Source: Acidobacteriaceae bacterium (GTDB lineage: Bacteria; Acidobacteriota; Terriglobia; Bryobacterales; Bryobacteraceae). Taken from it: a stretch of DNA of 64,000 nt. Below the pieces are notes generated by a model. That model had not been told where the DNA came from, made no database searches, and worked only from the letters and a program-made list of their open reading frames with translations. Shown in pieces: positions 32,159 to 41,401 of the stretch (its first letter is position 1; every line of letters begins with the position of its first letter). The position numbers and the translations under genes are program-made. The DNA lies in the NCBI GenBank assembly GCA_019240475.1, contig JAFAYI010000006.1, forward strand, positions 124,001 through 188,000. Reading direction: 5' to 3'.

Positions 32159-34717
32159 CTACTGAATGCGTCCCTGCTTTTGCAGGCTTCCGAAAGTACC
32201 CAGGTTGGCGACCGAGAAAGAGAACAAATATTCGTTTTCGTCGCGGATACCGATATTGAAGCGGCGGAGTTGAACGCTGAAACCGCAGCAATCCGTGTTA
32301 TATGAGCCCTGAATAAATTCGAACAGGTTTCTGCCCGCAAGTAGATCGCGAGTAACCAGCGCGGCGGCGTTCCAGCCCTTCCGATTGGTGCTCCCGTAGC
32401 CGCCGCCGAAATTGATCTGATTGGCCTGCGGGACCAGCAGGGGCGAAGTGGTTATGGCGGTGTCGCCGACGCCGACCGAATACAAGCCGTATCGGAAGCT
32501 CACGGTGAATCCGTCGTCGATGATTTTGTGCTGAAGCGGATCGTATTCGACTCTCCAGTCGATTCCCAGAAAACTGTAGGGACTCAACGTAAGGGCGGAG
32601 ACAACAGGAGAATAATTCCTGGGTCCACTTAGAAAAGCATATGGGGAAAGTTCTTCGGTCGCAAGCACGACATTCCTTACGTTCGGCAGGACGGCGCCCC
32701 CGAAGGTGGGATCGAAGTAACGGGCCTGCGCGAGCCGCCATGTTAAAACCTCGCTCACGTTTCCGTCCTTGCCCTTTTTGTAGAGGCGATTCGTCAGCCA
32801 GATTGTCGCTTGATTGGTATTCGAAATGATGTCGGTGGCGTCGAAATGAATAATCTTTTGGAATTGGCTAATGCCAGTTACATATTCATAGATAGCTTCT
32901 ATTTCGATAACATGCTTGAGTTTAGTTCCTAAGTGCAACCACTTAGGAGGAGTGAAAACTCTTTCGAGAGAGGGGGTGCGGAAGTCGAGGGTGAAATCGG
33001 CGTCCTTTCGAAAAAAATTCGCGTTAGCAAGCCGCGCGTTAATCGTAGCGGCAGGAGGGCAGGCCGAATAATAGCTGCAGGGCACGATGGCGCCGTAGCT
33101 TTCGGAGTTGACCGAGTAAGAGTTCGTATAATCGGTTGCGCCCAAGGTGACGGCGGGGCTGAGTGAAAATCCCGCAAAGCTGAAGGCAGTCATCACGCGC
33201 GGCTCAACATCCATGCGGGCGACATCGCCACTCGAAACCGTGGACCGGGAAGTGACGGTTTCGTAAGCAGCGGGCTCGGAGCGCTCCAGCAGTCCGGCCG
33301 TGGAATCGAATGAAAAGTAAACAGGCAGCGAACCGCCGGCAATCTGCTGATCGCGCCCGGCGAACTGAAGCGATGGGAACTGTTGGACAACGACCTGGTT
33401 CGCGGGCTTGTCTATAGGCGTAATCGATTCGAACAACTGCGTTCTCTGCAAGACGATATTGACGGTGTAAAGGTCTTGCTTGAAATGTCTCTGGAGGTAT
33501 CCGACCGAGTCTACCTGAGACGAGATCGCGGTTGCGAACGAGTAAGAGAAGGCCTGCCGAAATAAGTAAGAACTCAGATAATTGTAATCAATTCTTCCAT
33601 TAAAGCCCCAGATTTGAGTTCGACCTGTAAGTTCGTACTCCGTGCCGCCTTGTTTCTGATAGGCTACCGGCGCGCCGGCTTCGCCATTCATGTCCTGAAC
33701 ACTGTAGAGATTGAAATCGAAATCGGAGACGCTGTTGGGCTTGCCGCGGAATTCAACGCTTTCGGCGGGGCCGCGCTGGGTGAAATCCTGCATGAGAGCG
33801 TCTAAATCGTAACTGCGGTTGATGGCCCAATAATAGTCCAGGCCGTACATATAGCCGCGCGTGGAGGTGTGGCCGAAATTGGGAGTCAGGAAACCGCTTT
33901 GGCGCGGGCTGCGGCCGAGCGGCCGGTAAAACCACGGCAGATAAAAGATGGGCACCCGGTGAAGCCGGAACAGCGCGTGGCGAGCCATGGCGCGATCTCC
34001 GGGGATGATATCGAACACGGGCGCCTGGAAACTCCACCAGGGCTTAGGCATCTTGCAATCGGTGACAAAGCCGTGATGGAGGATATAGCGATTCTTGATG
34101 CGCTCGGCCCATTGCGCCTTGTAGTAGAAGGGATTGGTAGTGGTTAGAACGGCCGGGCTGGTGAGAATCTTGGCGGGCGCGGTTCCGTCCACAACATAAA
34201 ATTTGCCTTCTTCGGTTTGAAGATTGTATTCGCCGTGGTCGGCGTTGAGCTTGTCGCCCGTGGAGAACTGCTCCATTTGCACGTGGCCGCGCGCGTAGGC
34301 CCATGCGGTATCGGAGTTGTAATCGATCTCGTCGGCCGAGATTTGCATCTCGGAGGTCTCAAGATGAGCGGAACCTTTCAGATGTCTCCATTCGCTGTCG
34401 GATTCGTTGACGACGCCTTTCATCCAGATCTCGTCGCGGGGCGGAAGATCCGGTTTGGCGGGTCGGGAAGCGGCGGTCTGGCCGAAGGAGGCCCGATTCA
34501 GGAACAGAAGAGCCAGGGCAAACGCGGAAAAAAACAAAAGAGAGCGAGAATGTTCTGTACAAACGGCACGATTTCTGGTAGATACAGAAAGTGGGGAGAT
34601 GTGTCGGCCGCCATCGAGGATCAACCGAAAACGGTAGCATGAGCGGCGTAGCCGCCGCAAGGGTTTTTGAATGGATCGAAGTAGGATTGCAAGTGGGGCG
34701 AGATGACTTGCCAGCAT
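32159..34717 (-). CDS. lptD: LPS-assembly outer-membrane protein LptD
   Basis: A protein of up to 852 residues that inserts lipopolysaccharide into the outer leaflet. After a signal-like segment (LLFFSAFALALLFLN, about residues 59-75) comes an OstA/LptA-type beta-jellyroll (SAHLETSEMQISADEIDYNS, NADHGEYNLQTEEGKFYVV), then the barrel: VPIFYLPWFYRPLG, SGFLTPNFGHTSTRGY, and the C-terminal end with DCCGFSVQLRRF. The listed ATG overlaps by 15 bases the start of the divergent RDD gene and leaves a long odd N-terminus, so translation may begin further inside at a TTG (for example 34660 or 34624). The start is unresolved; the gene identity is not in doubt. Confidence 0.9.
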   Translation of the reverse strand: MLASHLAPLAILLRSIQKPLRRLRRSCYRFRLILDGGRHISPLSVSTRNRAVCTEHSRSLLFFSAFALALLFLNRASFGQTAASRPAKPDLPPRDEIWMKGVVNESDSEWRHLKGSAHLETSEMQISADEIDYNSDTAWAYARGHVQMEQFSTGDKLNADHGEYNLQTEEGKFYVVDGTAPAKILTSPAVLTTTNPFYYKAQWAERIKNRYILHHGFVTDCKMPKPWWSFQAPVFDIIPGDRAMARHALFRLHRVPIFYLPWFYRPLGRSPRQSGFLTPNFGHTSTRGYMYGLDYYWAINRSYDLDALMQDFTQRGPAESVEFRGKPNSVSDFDFNLYSVQDMNGEAGAPVAYQKQGGTEYELTGRTQIWGFNGRIDYNYLSSYLFRQAFSYSFATAISSQVDSVGYLQRHFKQDLYTVNIVLQRTQLFESITPIDKPANQVVVQQFPSLQFAGRDQQIAGGSLPVYFSFDSTAGLLERSEPAAYETVTSRSTVSSGDVARMDVEPRVMTAFSFAGFSLSPAVTLGATDYTNSYSVNSESYGAIVPCSYYSACPPAATINARLANANFFRKDADFTLDFRTPSLERVFTPPKWLHLGTKLKHVIEIEAIYEYVTGISQFQKIIHFDATDIISNTNQATIWLTNRLYKKGKDGNVSEVLTWRLAQARYFDPTFGGAVLPNVRNVVLATEELSPYAFLSGPRNYSPVVSALTLSPYSFLGIDWRVEYDPLQHKIIDDGFTVSFRYGLYSVGVGDTAITTSPLLVPQANQINFGGGYGSTNRKGWNAAALVTRDLLAGRNLFEFIQGSYNTDCCGFSVQLRRFNIGIRDENEYLFSFSVANLGTFGSLQKQGRIQ

Positions 34718-35575
34718 TGTCAGACTTGGATTTTAGACGACGACCATCGGTGCCGCCGTTGCGGGCGGAGAGTGAGAAGCACGCCCGCGCGCATTTCGCC
34801 GGAAACTTACCCGATTGCGGCAACGGCGACCGCGCCGGCCTACGATTACTCGCCTCCCGCGGAGGTCGCCGCTTGGCAGGAGCAACAGGCGGCTGCCCCT
34901 TCCGGCCAACAGGCGCTTTTCAGCATGCCGAGCGCCGAGCCGCGTGTGATTCCGTTCGACTCGTTGACCACGCATGCCGAGCGCGAATCGATACGCGCGC
35001 GGGCCGCGGAGTTGGCCCGGCCGGCGCCGTTCAAGACGGAAAGAGTGGAGGCGCCCCGGCCGCGAGTACGAAAGACGCGTTCGACCGATCAGAGAAGGCT
35101 TGAATTTACAAGCGAAGAACAGGCAGCCGCGCTGCCCCAGTCGAGCATCGTCTGCGACGCGCCCGTCGCGCCTGTGAGGCTGCGCCTGCAGGCCGGAGCG
35201 ATGGATGGATTGTTGATGGTGATCGGATGCGGGCTGGCGCTGGGGCTGTTTCGCATTCTGGGTGGAGAATTCGCGCTGGATAAGCGCATAGCCGTCTTTG
35301 TTGCGTTGGCGATCGTCACCGTTCCACTGTTCTATAAGCTGTTGTGGACCGTCGCGGGGCGCGACACTTTCGGAACGCGAGCGGCCGGCCTTCAATTAGT
35401 CGATTTCGACGGTAACCGGCCTTCGCAAGCGCAGAGGTATCAACGTCTCTGCGGCACAGTGTTGAGCTTTCTCGCGGCGGGGATGGGTATGATTTGGGCG
35501 CTGGTGGATGAAGACGGCCTTACTTGGCACGACCATATCTCCAGCACCTTCCCGGCGATTCTGCTGGAAGAATAG
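34703..35575 (+). CDS. RDD-family membrane protein with N-terminal zinc ribbon
   Basis: A 290-residue protein. Residues 1-25 hold a CxxC...CxxC zinc ribbon (MTCQHCQTWILDDDHRCRRC). A long Pro/Ala/Arg-rich cytoplasmic linker (about residues 30-160) follows. The RDD domain comes last: RLQAGAMDGLLMVIGCGLAL with the Arg and Asp of the family, helices at about 172-215, TFGTRAAGLQLVDFDG and the final LTWHDHISST. RDD proteins are membrane proteins with poorly known, mostly transport-related roles. The first codons overlap the annotated lptD start. Confidence 0.85.
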   Translation: MTCQHCQTWILDDDHRCRRCGRRVRSTPARISPETYPIAATATAPAYDYSPPAEVAAWQEQQAAAPSGQQALFSMPSAEPRVIPFDSLTTHAERESIRARAAELARPAPFKTERVEAPRPRVRKTRSTDQRRLEFTSEEQAAALPQSSIVCDAPVAPVRLRLQAGAMDGLLMVIGCGLALGLFRILGGEFALDKRIAVFVALAIVTVPLFYKLLWTVAGRDTFGTRAAGLQLVDFDGNRPSQAQRYQRLCGTVLSFLAAGMGMIWALVDEDGLTWHDHISSTFPAILLEE

Positions 35576-35605
35576 GAGTCCGGCGATTCACCCCGCGCTC
35601 GCCCT

Positions 35606-35953
35606 TTAAGCGAGCGCCGTATCCCCGGCCGGGATCAGGACCGCCGACATGGGGCCTTTCGACTTGGGCATTCTGGGGTCTGCGCCATATGCATGAATCT
35701 GGTCGCGTGCGAACTCCGCTTGCGGCTTCTCGCAGGTGATCACGATGGTGCGGCCGGTTGAGTCTATTTCGACGGCGTGCCGGAGCGCAGCCTCGGCGGA
35801 GAGCACGAATAGCTTCTGCAGCATCTCGATGACGTAATCGTAGGTGTGCTCGTCATCATCGAGCAGCACGACGTGGAAGAGCGGGCTGTGCAGCTCCCGG
35901 TCGACATCTTTGGTCGCGGGTCCCGTTCGCGGGGCGACAACAGGGGTAGGCAT
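35606..35953 (-). CDS. clpS: ATP-dependent Clp protease adaptor ClpS
   Basis: A 115-residue ClpS, which hands N-degron substrates to ClpAP or ClpCP. The core FHVVLLDDDEHTYDYVIEML (family LLNDDxxTxxYV) and the EIDSTGRTIVITCEKPQAEF segment are clear. The usual Asn-Asp of the N-degron pocket reads LLDDDEH here, a small variation. It is divergent from ssrA, separated by 106 bases, so tagging and proteolysis genes share a control region. Confidence 0.88.
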   Translation of the reverse strand: MPTPVVAPRTGPATKDVDRELHSPLFHVVLLDDDEHTYDYVIEMLQKLFVLSAEAALRHAVEIDSTGRTIVITCEKPQAEFARDQIHAYGADPRMPKSKGPMSAVLIPAGDTALA

Positions 35954-36035
35954 CGTTCGCGCGCTATTCTATTGGACCACTCGCGAGCTAAGAGGCGCAA
36001 TGGGCGAGCGATCCAAGCCGGCATCTCGGAGTTGT

Positions 36036-36041
36036 TACAAT
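36036..36041 (+). promoter_or_regulatory. Possible -10 box of the tmRNA gene
   Basis: TACAAT lies 18 bases ahead of the mature tmRNA 5' end, which would leave a short leader for RNase P to remove. No good -35 match was found 17 bases further up, so the call rests on the -10 alone. Confidence 0.3.
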
Positions 36042-36059
36042 AGAGGTAGTTCCCTGTAT

Positions 36060-36414
36060 GGGGGCGCAACGGTTTCGACGGGATTGTGTCGTTGTGTGAA
36101 GGCGTGTCGGGTTCCGAGCTCCCGTAAAACGATCGGAAAACAACAACTGCCAATAATCAGCAGTTTGCATACGCTGCCTAATTAGTTAGGTAGCCGCTCC
36201 GGCCAATGAGCCTGCGCGTTGGTCAAGGAGCGTCATGTTGCAGGATAGGCGGCAGGCTTCGGTCCGGAGCCATGTGCCGAGATCAATCGGACTAGGCGGC
36301 TCTCGCTCTTGCCGGTTTTATAGGGAGTCGCTGAAACGCCAGAACCGGATACACACGTAGGCTTTGCGCAGTGAGCTTTCTCGGACGCGGGTTCGACTCC
36401 CGCCGCCTCCACCA
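36060..36414 (+). ncRNA. ssrA: Transfer-messenger RNA (tmRNA)
   Basis: A complete one-piece tmRNA. The 5' end GGGGGCGCAACGGTTTCGAC and the 3' end with T-arm GCGGGTTCGACTCCCGC followed by CGCCTCCACCA pair to form the acceptor stem (7 base pairs including one G-U). CCA is encoded. The tag frame at 36149-36181 reads ANNQQFAYAA then TAA, ending in the AA that Clp proteases recognise. Pseudoknot segments lie between. Six T residues follow the CCA (36418-36423). tmRNA rescues stalled ribosomes and tags their products. It is divergent from clpS. Confidence 0.96.
36149..36181 (+). other. tmRNA proteolysis-tag reading frame
   Basis: The resume codon GCC is followed by AAT AAT CAG CAG TTT GCA TAC GCT GCC and stop TAA, giving ANNQQFAYAA. 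A second in-line TAG follows shortly. The ending AYAA is a standard ClpXP/ClpAP degron form. Confidence 0.88.
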
Positions 36415-36605
36415 ACCTTTTTTATTACCATTCCTGTGGGCTTAGACGACGAGCCCATCACCCGGATATAGATCAGATAGAAGCATTGTAAGCGCTGGAT
36501 GAATATCGGCAGACAGATTGCCGGGACGCGTCTTCGTCATGAGGCACAGAGGAGCTGGCCGCTTTCGGTCCGATTGCAGCCTAGCGCAATCGCGCGCCGA
36601 GCGAG

Positions 36606-38222
36606 CTAGGGAGAGGGTATCTGAGTCCCGGCGAGAAAGGCTCTGACGTGCGCGAATTCTGCGCGAGTGGATTGCTGGCCGCCGCCGGTGATCTTCATGA
36701 GGGCTGAGTAATATTTGGCCGCTTCCTGTTTGTCGCCGATGGCCTCGGCAGCGCGCCCGCTATTGTAGAGACCGTTGAAGCGGTTTGGGCTCCTGCGTAA
36801 AGCGGTCTGATACTCGGACAGAGATTCTTTCGGCCGATTGCATTCCATCAGCATGTCGGCGAGCATCTCACGGGCGGGTATATCGACTTCGGCTTGGCCG
36901 ACCTTGTCCTGTAAATCAGCCGAGGAGCGGATGTGAGTCAGCGCTTTATCCTGTTCGCCTTCGGCAAACGCGGCCCAAGCGACCACTTCGTCGTGTTCAA
37001 TTTTGGCGCCGGTTGAGTCCACGAAATAGGGCTTGCTCTTGCGAATCTGGTCGATCAACGATTGATACTCAGCCAGATCGCTTTGCGCCTGCTTCGCTTT
37101 ACGCAGATGGCCGTCGGCGATGACGTGGGCCCAATACGTTAAAGTAAGGACCTCGGGTGAAGCACCGGGAACGGGCTCGAGCGCCGCGACAGACATCCAG
37201 TCGCGAGTTTCCAAACCATAGAAGACTGGAAATTTGACGCGAGTGTACGTCACCATGTCGCGCATGTCCATATGTCCCATGTCATGCATGCGGTGGCGTT
37301 TGTCGAACGACGCCATGGTCTCGTCCACCACCTCTTTCGCGCGCGCTTCCTGACCACTCTGCAGGTAGGCGTAAATCAGGAAATCCTCTGCGTGGAGCTG
37401 ATCGAAAATGGCTCCGGGATGATCGATCAGCGCATTTTGCGCGGCCGCGACCGAAGCCAGATTGGCGTTAATATCTTCCTGCCACATGCCGAGCCGGGCG
37501 AAGATGTGTCCCGGCATGTGCGAGGAGTGAGCAGCGGACGGTGCAATCACGCCGTAGCGTTGCGCGGCATGGAGACCTTGTGAAGCGAGCTCGGGATTGT
37601 CACAAGCATGAATGAGATAGTGCGCCAGACCAGGGTGGTCGGGATACCGCACGAACAGAGGCGTGAGTATGGCAAGCGCCTGGCGTTCATGAGATACCGA
37701 GTCGTCATTCGGAGGTCTGTTTGCAAGAAGCGACAAAGCATAGAATGCGGCGGCATCGACGTCGTCGGGGTAGCGCTGATGGATGCTGGCCATGGCGGCA
37801 GAATAGGTATCGACACGCGGCTGGAATCCTTCGCTGCCCGGCCGATAAAATGCGGCAAGCGCGGCTATATAATCGCGCTCGCGTTGGGTTCCGGCGGGCG
37901 GCGCCTGTGCCTTTTCTATTTCGCTCCATCCCTGGCGCATGGTGTCGTCGCTGGGCCGGTTCCAGATCTGATGGAAAAGGCTCATCGCGAGACCCCAATG
38001 GGCCATGGCGCAAGAAGTATTTGCGGCCGCAATATGTTCGAACTGGCGCTCGGCCTCTTCATACCAGAAGTCGTGAAGCAGCGCGACGCCGCGGTTGAAC
38101 GCGGCCTGCTCCGAGCCGCAGGAGTTTGCGAAGCTGACGGCGCCCAGTTGCTCAGACCCGTTGTTCTGGGAAACGGCAATTGAGGTGAAGACGAGAAAAA
38201 AGGCGAGGGCTGCTGATCTCAT
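36606..38222 (-). CDS. Exported TPR protein with His/Met-rich segment
   Basis: A 538-residue protein. The start MRSAALAFF is chosen for its signal peptide (residues 1-18); the frame runs 144 codons further upstream without protein-like content. It has several tetratricopeptide-type helical pairs (FNRGVALLHDFWYEEAERQF at the front; LSEYQTALRRSPNRFNGLYN at the end) and the block APSAAHSSHMPGHIFARLG. Histidines are unusually frequent, and a His/Met cluster (KRHRMHDMGHMDMRDM) lies at about 37258-37302, suggesting metal contact. I recall similar TPR proteins in Acidobacteriota, but their function is unknown to me. Confidence 0.78.
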   Translation of the reverse strand: MRSAALAFFLVFTSIAVSQNNGSEQLGAVSFANSCGSEQAAFNRGVALLHDFWYEEAERQFEHIAAANTSCAMAHWGLAMSLFHQIWNRPSDDTMRQGWSEIEKAQAPPAGTQRERDYIAALAAFYRPGSEGFQPRVDTYSAAMASIHQRYPDDVDAAAFYALSLLANRPPNDDSVSHERQALAILTPLFVRYPDHPGLAHYLIHACDNPELASQGLHAAQRYGVIAPSAAHSSHMPGHIFARLGMWQEDINANLASVAAAQNALIDHPGAIFDQLHAEDFLIYAYLQSGQEARAKEVVDETMASFDKRHRMHDMGHMDMRDMVTYTRVKFPVFYGLETRDWMSVAALEPVPGASPEVLTLTYWAHVIADGHLRKAKQAQSDLAEYQSLIDQIRKSKPYFVDSTGAKIEHDEVVAWAAFAEGEQDKALTHIRSSADLQDKVGQAEVDIPAREMLADMLMECNRPKESLSEYQTALRRSPNRFNGLYNSGRAAEAIGDKQEAAKYYSALMKITGGGQQSTRAEFAHVRAFLAGTQIPSP

Positions 38223-38445
38223 GCCGGGCTTATTATCTCGCGAAAGTTCGCACGAAGCCGCGGATGCCTCCGGAAGCAGCCGCGATTCGCCGCTGGCGTT
38301 TTGGCGATGTTGAGCCTGGAGGAAACGATCGTTCCGGATACAGACTCCTGGACAATCTACGTGCGAGAATGACTTCTTATTCTTAATCCGGGTACGGTCC
38401 CTCGAACGGCTGAGGCGAGGCCAAATACCGGAGGAAGCGAGATCC
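38223..38445. other. Divergent spacer
   Basis: A 223-base gap between the TPR protein gene and the M28 peptidase gene. The ribosome site GGAGGAAG lies 10 or so bases before the peptidase ATG. No RNA gene or repeat was seen and promoters could not be placed. Confidence 0.5.
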
Positions 38446-40125
38446 ATGAATCTACTCCGCTTCAGACAGGTTGCCTTGATGGCCGCGGCTCTTTTCCTCA
38501 TCTCGGCTTCGTTCGCGCAGACAACAGGAGGCGACACAGTCGATCTGGGCGCACTGGCCCAGATCAAGACCGAGGCCTTCGAGCGCTCGCAAGTGATGGA
38601 AAACCTCTTCTGGATATCCGAGGCGTATGGTCCGCGCGTCACCAACAGCCGCAATCACAAGCTCGCGGCCGAGTGGGCTATGAAGCAAATGCAGGAGTGG
38701 GGACTGAAGAATGTCCACCTGGAAAAGTGGCCATTTGGCTATGGGTGGCAGATCAAGCATTTTTACGCCGCGATGGAGACTCCGGTCTATGCTGCGTTTA
38801 CAGGGTTCCCACTGGCATGGACGCCAGGGACGAACGGCCCGATCAACGTCGAGCCGGTGTGGGCGCCAATCCACTCGAAAGCAGATTTCGCCAAATACCA
38901 CGGCAAGCTAAAGGGCAAGGCGCTGTTGATGTTCGACCCGGCTCCACTCACGCTGCACACGCGGGCGGACGCGCAGCCTTCGCCAACGGATGAAGAAATT
39001 CTGGCACACGCAGGCGAGCGCTGGGAAGGTGGGGGCGGACGCGGAGCGGCAGCAGCCGGCACGGCAGCCGATCGCGACCCGAGCGGACGCGGGCGACACG
39101 GCGAAGGCACGTGGGAGTACACGCCGACATCGCTTGCCTTGGCCAATGCCAAGAATGGCGCCCTGCGCAACGAGGTTAACGCCTTCTTGAAGGAAGAGGG
39201 CGTGGCCATTTCCATCACTCCCGGTTACAACGGAGACGGCGGGACGATCTTTGCCACATATGGTGGGTCGGAGAATCCCAAGGATCCAATTCCGCCTCCG
39301 ATTGTCGCGATTGGGGCAGAGCAGTATAACCGCCTGGTCCGCCTGGTACAGCACGGAATTACACCGAAGCTGAACTTCGATATCGCTGTCGATTACCAGA
39401 ATGAAGACCAGAACGCATTCAACGTCATCGGCGAGATTCCGGGCGCCACCAAACCGGACGAAGTCGTCATGCTCGGCGGCCACTTTGACAGCTGGCAGGG
39501 CGGCGCCGGCGCCACGGATAACGGCACGGGCGCCTCGGTGGCTATGGAGGCCGTACGCATTTTGTCTGCGTTGCACAGGCCCATGGCGCGGACGGTGCGC
39601 GTTGCTCTGTGGGGCGGCGAAGAGGAAGGCGTCTACGGCTCAACCGCGTATGTGCAGCAGCACTTCGCTAAACGCGCCACTATGGTGAAGACCCCCGAGT
39701 ACGACAAGCTGGATGTGTACTTCAACGACGACGGCGGCTCTGGGCGCTTCCGTGGAGTCTCGGCAGGAGGTAGTCCGGAGATGGCGGCCATCTTCAAGTC
39801 CTGGATTGAGCCCATCAGGGACCAGCACATCGTTGCTGTTGTTGGCGGGGATCAGTTCAGACCCACCACGAGCCCCGGCGGCACGGACTCGTCCGCCTTT
39901 TCGTGGATCGGCCTGAACGGCATCGGCTTCCTGCAGGATACGTTGGAGTACGGTACCCGTACTCACCATTCCAACGCGGACACCTATGATCGCGTGCAGA
40001 AGGCCGACGTGATGCAGAGTTCCATGATCGAAGCTTGGTTTGCCTACAACGCAGCCACGCGCGCCGAGATGCTCCCGCGCATCCCAACGCCGGCGCCTGA
40101 TCCCGATGCAAAGAGCCACGAGTAA
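38446..40125 (+). CDS. Exported M28-family zinc aminopeptidase
   Basis: A 559-residue secreted peptidase. The signal peptide covers residues 1-25 (LMAAALFLISASFAQ). A PA-like insert precedes the catalytic domain. The di-zinc ligands are visible in order: GGHFDSW (His, Asp), TDNGTG (bridging Asp), WGGEEEG (catalytic Glu and Glu ligand), VYFNDDGGSG (Asp) and THHSNADTYD (His). This arrangement is that of M28 carboxypeptidase-Q or aminopeptidase-like enzymes. Residues about 190-222 form a Gly/Ala/Arg-rich low-complexity insertion (WEGGGGRGAAAAGTAADRD). It has a clear ribosome site. Confidence 0.9.
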   Translation: MNLLRFRQVALMAAALFLISASFAQTTGGDTVDLGALAQIKTEAFERSQVMENLFWISEAYGPRVTNSRNHKLAAEWAMKQMQEWGLKNVHLEKWPFGYGWQIKHFYAAMETPVYAAFTGFPLAWTPGTNGPINVEPVWAPIHSKADFAKYHGKLKGKALLMFDPAPLTLHTRADAQPSPTDEEILAHAGERWEGGGGRGAAAAGTAADRDPSGRGRHGEGTWEYTPTSLALANAKNGALRNEVNAFLKEEGVAISITPGYNGDGGTIFATYGGSENPKDPIPPPIVAIGAEQYNRLVRLVQHGITPKLNFDIAVDYQNEDQNAFNVIGEIPGATKPDEVVMLGGHFDSWQGGAGATDNGTGASVAMEAVRILSALHRPMARTVRVALWGGEEEGVYGSTAYVQQHFAKRATMVKTPEYDKLDVYFNDDGGSGRFRGVSAGGSPEMAAIFKSWIEPIRDQHIVAVVGGDQFRPTTSPGGTDSSAFSWIGLNGIGFLQDTLEYGTRTHHSNADTYDRVQKADVMQSSMIEAWFAYNAATRAEMLPRIPTPAPDPDAKSHE

Positions 40126-40232
40126 AGAGCAACTCTCTATTCAAGCAAAGTCGAAGGCGCCAGAGAGCTTGGTTTCCGAATTCCTCCAATTCACGATGAT
40201 GCGGCGTCTGGCTCGCACACTCGTTTTGCCGC

Positions 40233-41375
40233 TCACATCTTGGCGAGATAAAGCTTGTTCGGATAAAGAGCATTCACGACTTTTCGGATGACCTGTGCCC
40301 CATTTTCTCCATTGGTGAAAACGACGACTCCGATTCCTTGGGAGGGAACGAACATGACCGAAGTTTTCACTCCCCAATCAGAGCCACCGTGATCCAGAAT
40401 CTTTACTCCATTCATAATGTCTACTTCCCATCCCAATCCCAAGCCGGCCACTACTGTGCATTGAGCCCCGTCTTTGGCTTGCCGGCATAGTTTTTCCACA
40501 TCCTCCGGCTTCACCAAATCCCGTGTGACGGTCGCTCGTTCTGCTGCAATTGTCTCCGTGACGCCCTCATTTCGCATCACGCTCACCACGAATTTGGCAT
40601 AGTCGCCAATCGTAGTCCGCAATAGGTCCGCACCATTCCATTTGGTCGCCACCGCGTCGCTAGGCTTTTCTCCATCGGGACCATAGGGCGCCGCCAGCCG
40701 CCCCGAGTACCAATCCTTCGCTGTATACGAGGTGTCCTTCATTCCGATCGGATCGAGCACCATCTCCTGCGCCAGCACATCGAAAGGCGTTGCTAATTTC
40801 CTTTGGGCGAATGCGGCAACGTAGTTGTATCCTTCGCCGGAATAACCGGTTTGAGTCCCGGGTTTCCATCTGATCTTCAATACTCCCCCCGTCATTCGTC
40901 GCCAGTTCGCAAATCCAGTCTGGTGCGACAGGCACAACCGGGGAGTCAACAACTTGCTGTAAGGATCATCTTTTATATCCGGGTCCAGCCAGATCGGCGA
41001 CATCGATTCATCCAACGAGAGTTTTCCTTGAGAGGCCAGTCGCAGTATTGTCTCCGCCGTTATTGGCTTTGTTAAAGACGCAACGTTGTACAGGGTCTTC
41101 TCAGTCGCCGCAACTCCTGGACTCTGCTCTCCATACACCGCGGTCCACGCCACTTTTCGGCCTTGGATGTATGCGAGCGCGACGCTCGGCACGTCGCTCT
41201 CTTTTAACCATTCCTTTATATGTGCATCGATTTCGGCGCGGCCATCTTTCATCGATGAAACGGTCCGCGCCGCGGATTGCGCCTCTTGCTTGTGTGCCGT
41301 TGCCGGAATCATGCTCACGGATGACGTGACAGCAACCATCAACACCTTCGCTGCTCCCCGGATCTTCACTTTCAT
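40233..41375 (-). CDS. Exported serine beta-lactamase-like hydrolase (class C fold)
   Basis: A 380-residue beta-lactamase-related protein. The signal peptide is residues 1-27. The SxxK motif is in VASLTKPIT, the YxN motif in YSGEGYNYVA, and the third box is DHGGSDWG in place of KTG. This HxG form is typical of class C-like esterases and D-aminopeptidases rather than true beta-lactamases. Its GC content is visibly lower than in nearby housekeeping genes: 45% by hand in 40261-40320. It lies just downstream of the ADOP permease on the same strand. Confidence 0.88.
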   Translation of the reverse strand: MKVKIRGAAKVLMVAVTSSVSMIPATAHKQEAQSAARTVSSMKDGRAEIDAHIKEWLKESDVPSVALAYIQGRKVAWTAVYGEQSPGVAATEKTLYNVASLTKPITAETILRLASQGKLSLDESMSPIWLDPDIKDDPYSKLLTPRLCLSHQTGFANWRRMTGGVLKIRWKPGTQTGYSGEGYNYVAAFAQRKLATPFDVLAQEMVLDPIGMKDTSYTAKDWYSGRLAAPYGPDGEKPSDAVATKWNGADLLRTTIGDYAKFVVSVMRNEGVTETIAAERATVTRDLVKPEDVEKLCRQAKDGAQCTVVAGLGLGWEVDIMNGVKILDHGGSDWGVKTSVMFVPSQGIGVVVFTNGENGAQVIRKVVNALYPNKLYLAKM

Positions 41376-41401
41376 GACTTCTCCTTACCAACTCGTCGAA
41401 T

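Noticed and set aside
38223..38654. 144-codon extension of the TPR protein frame
   Set aside because: It overlaps the start of the divergent M28 gene and places the signal peptide in the middle of the protein.
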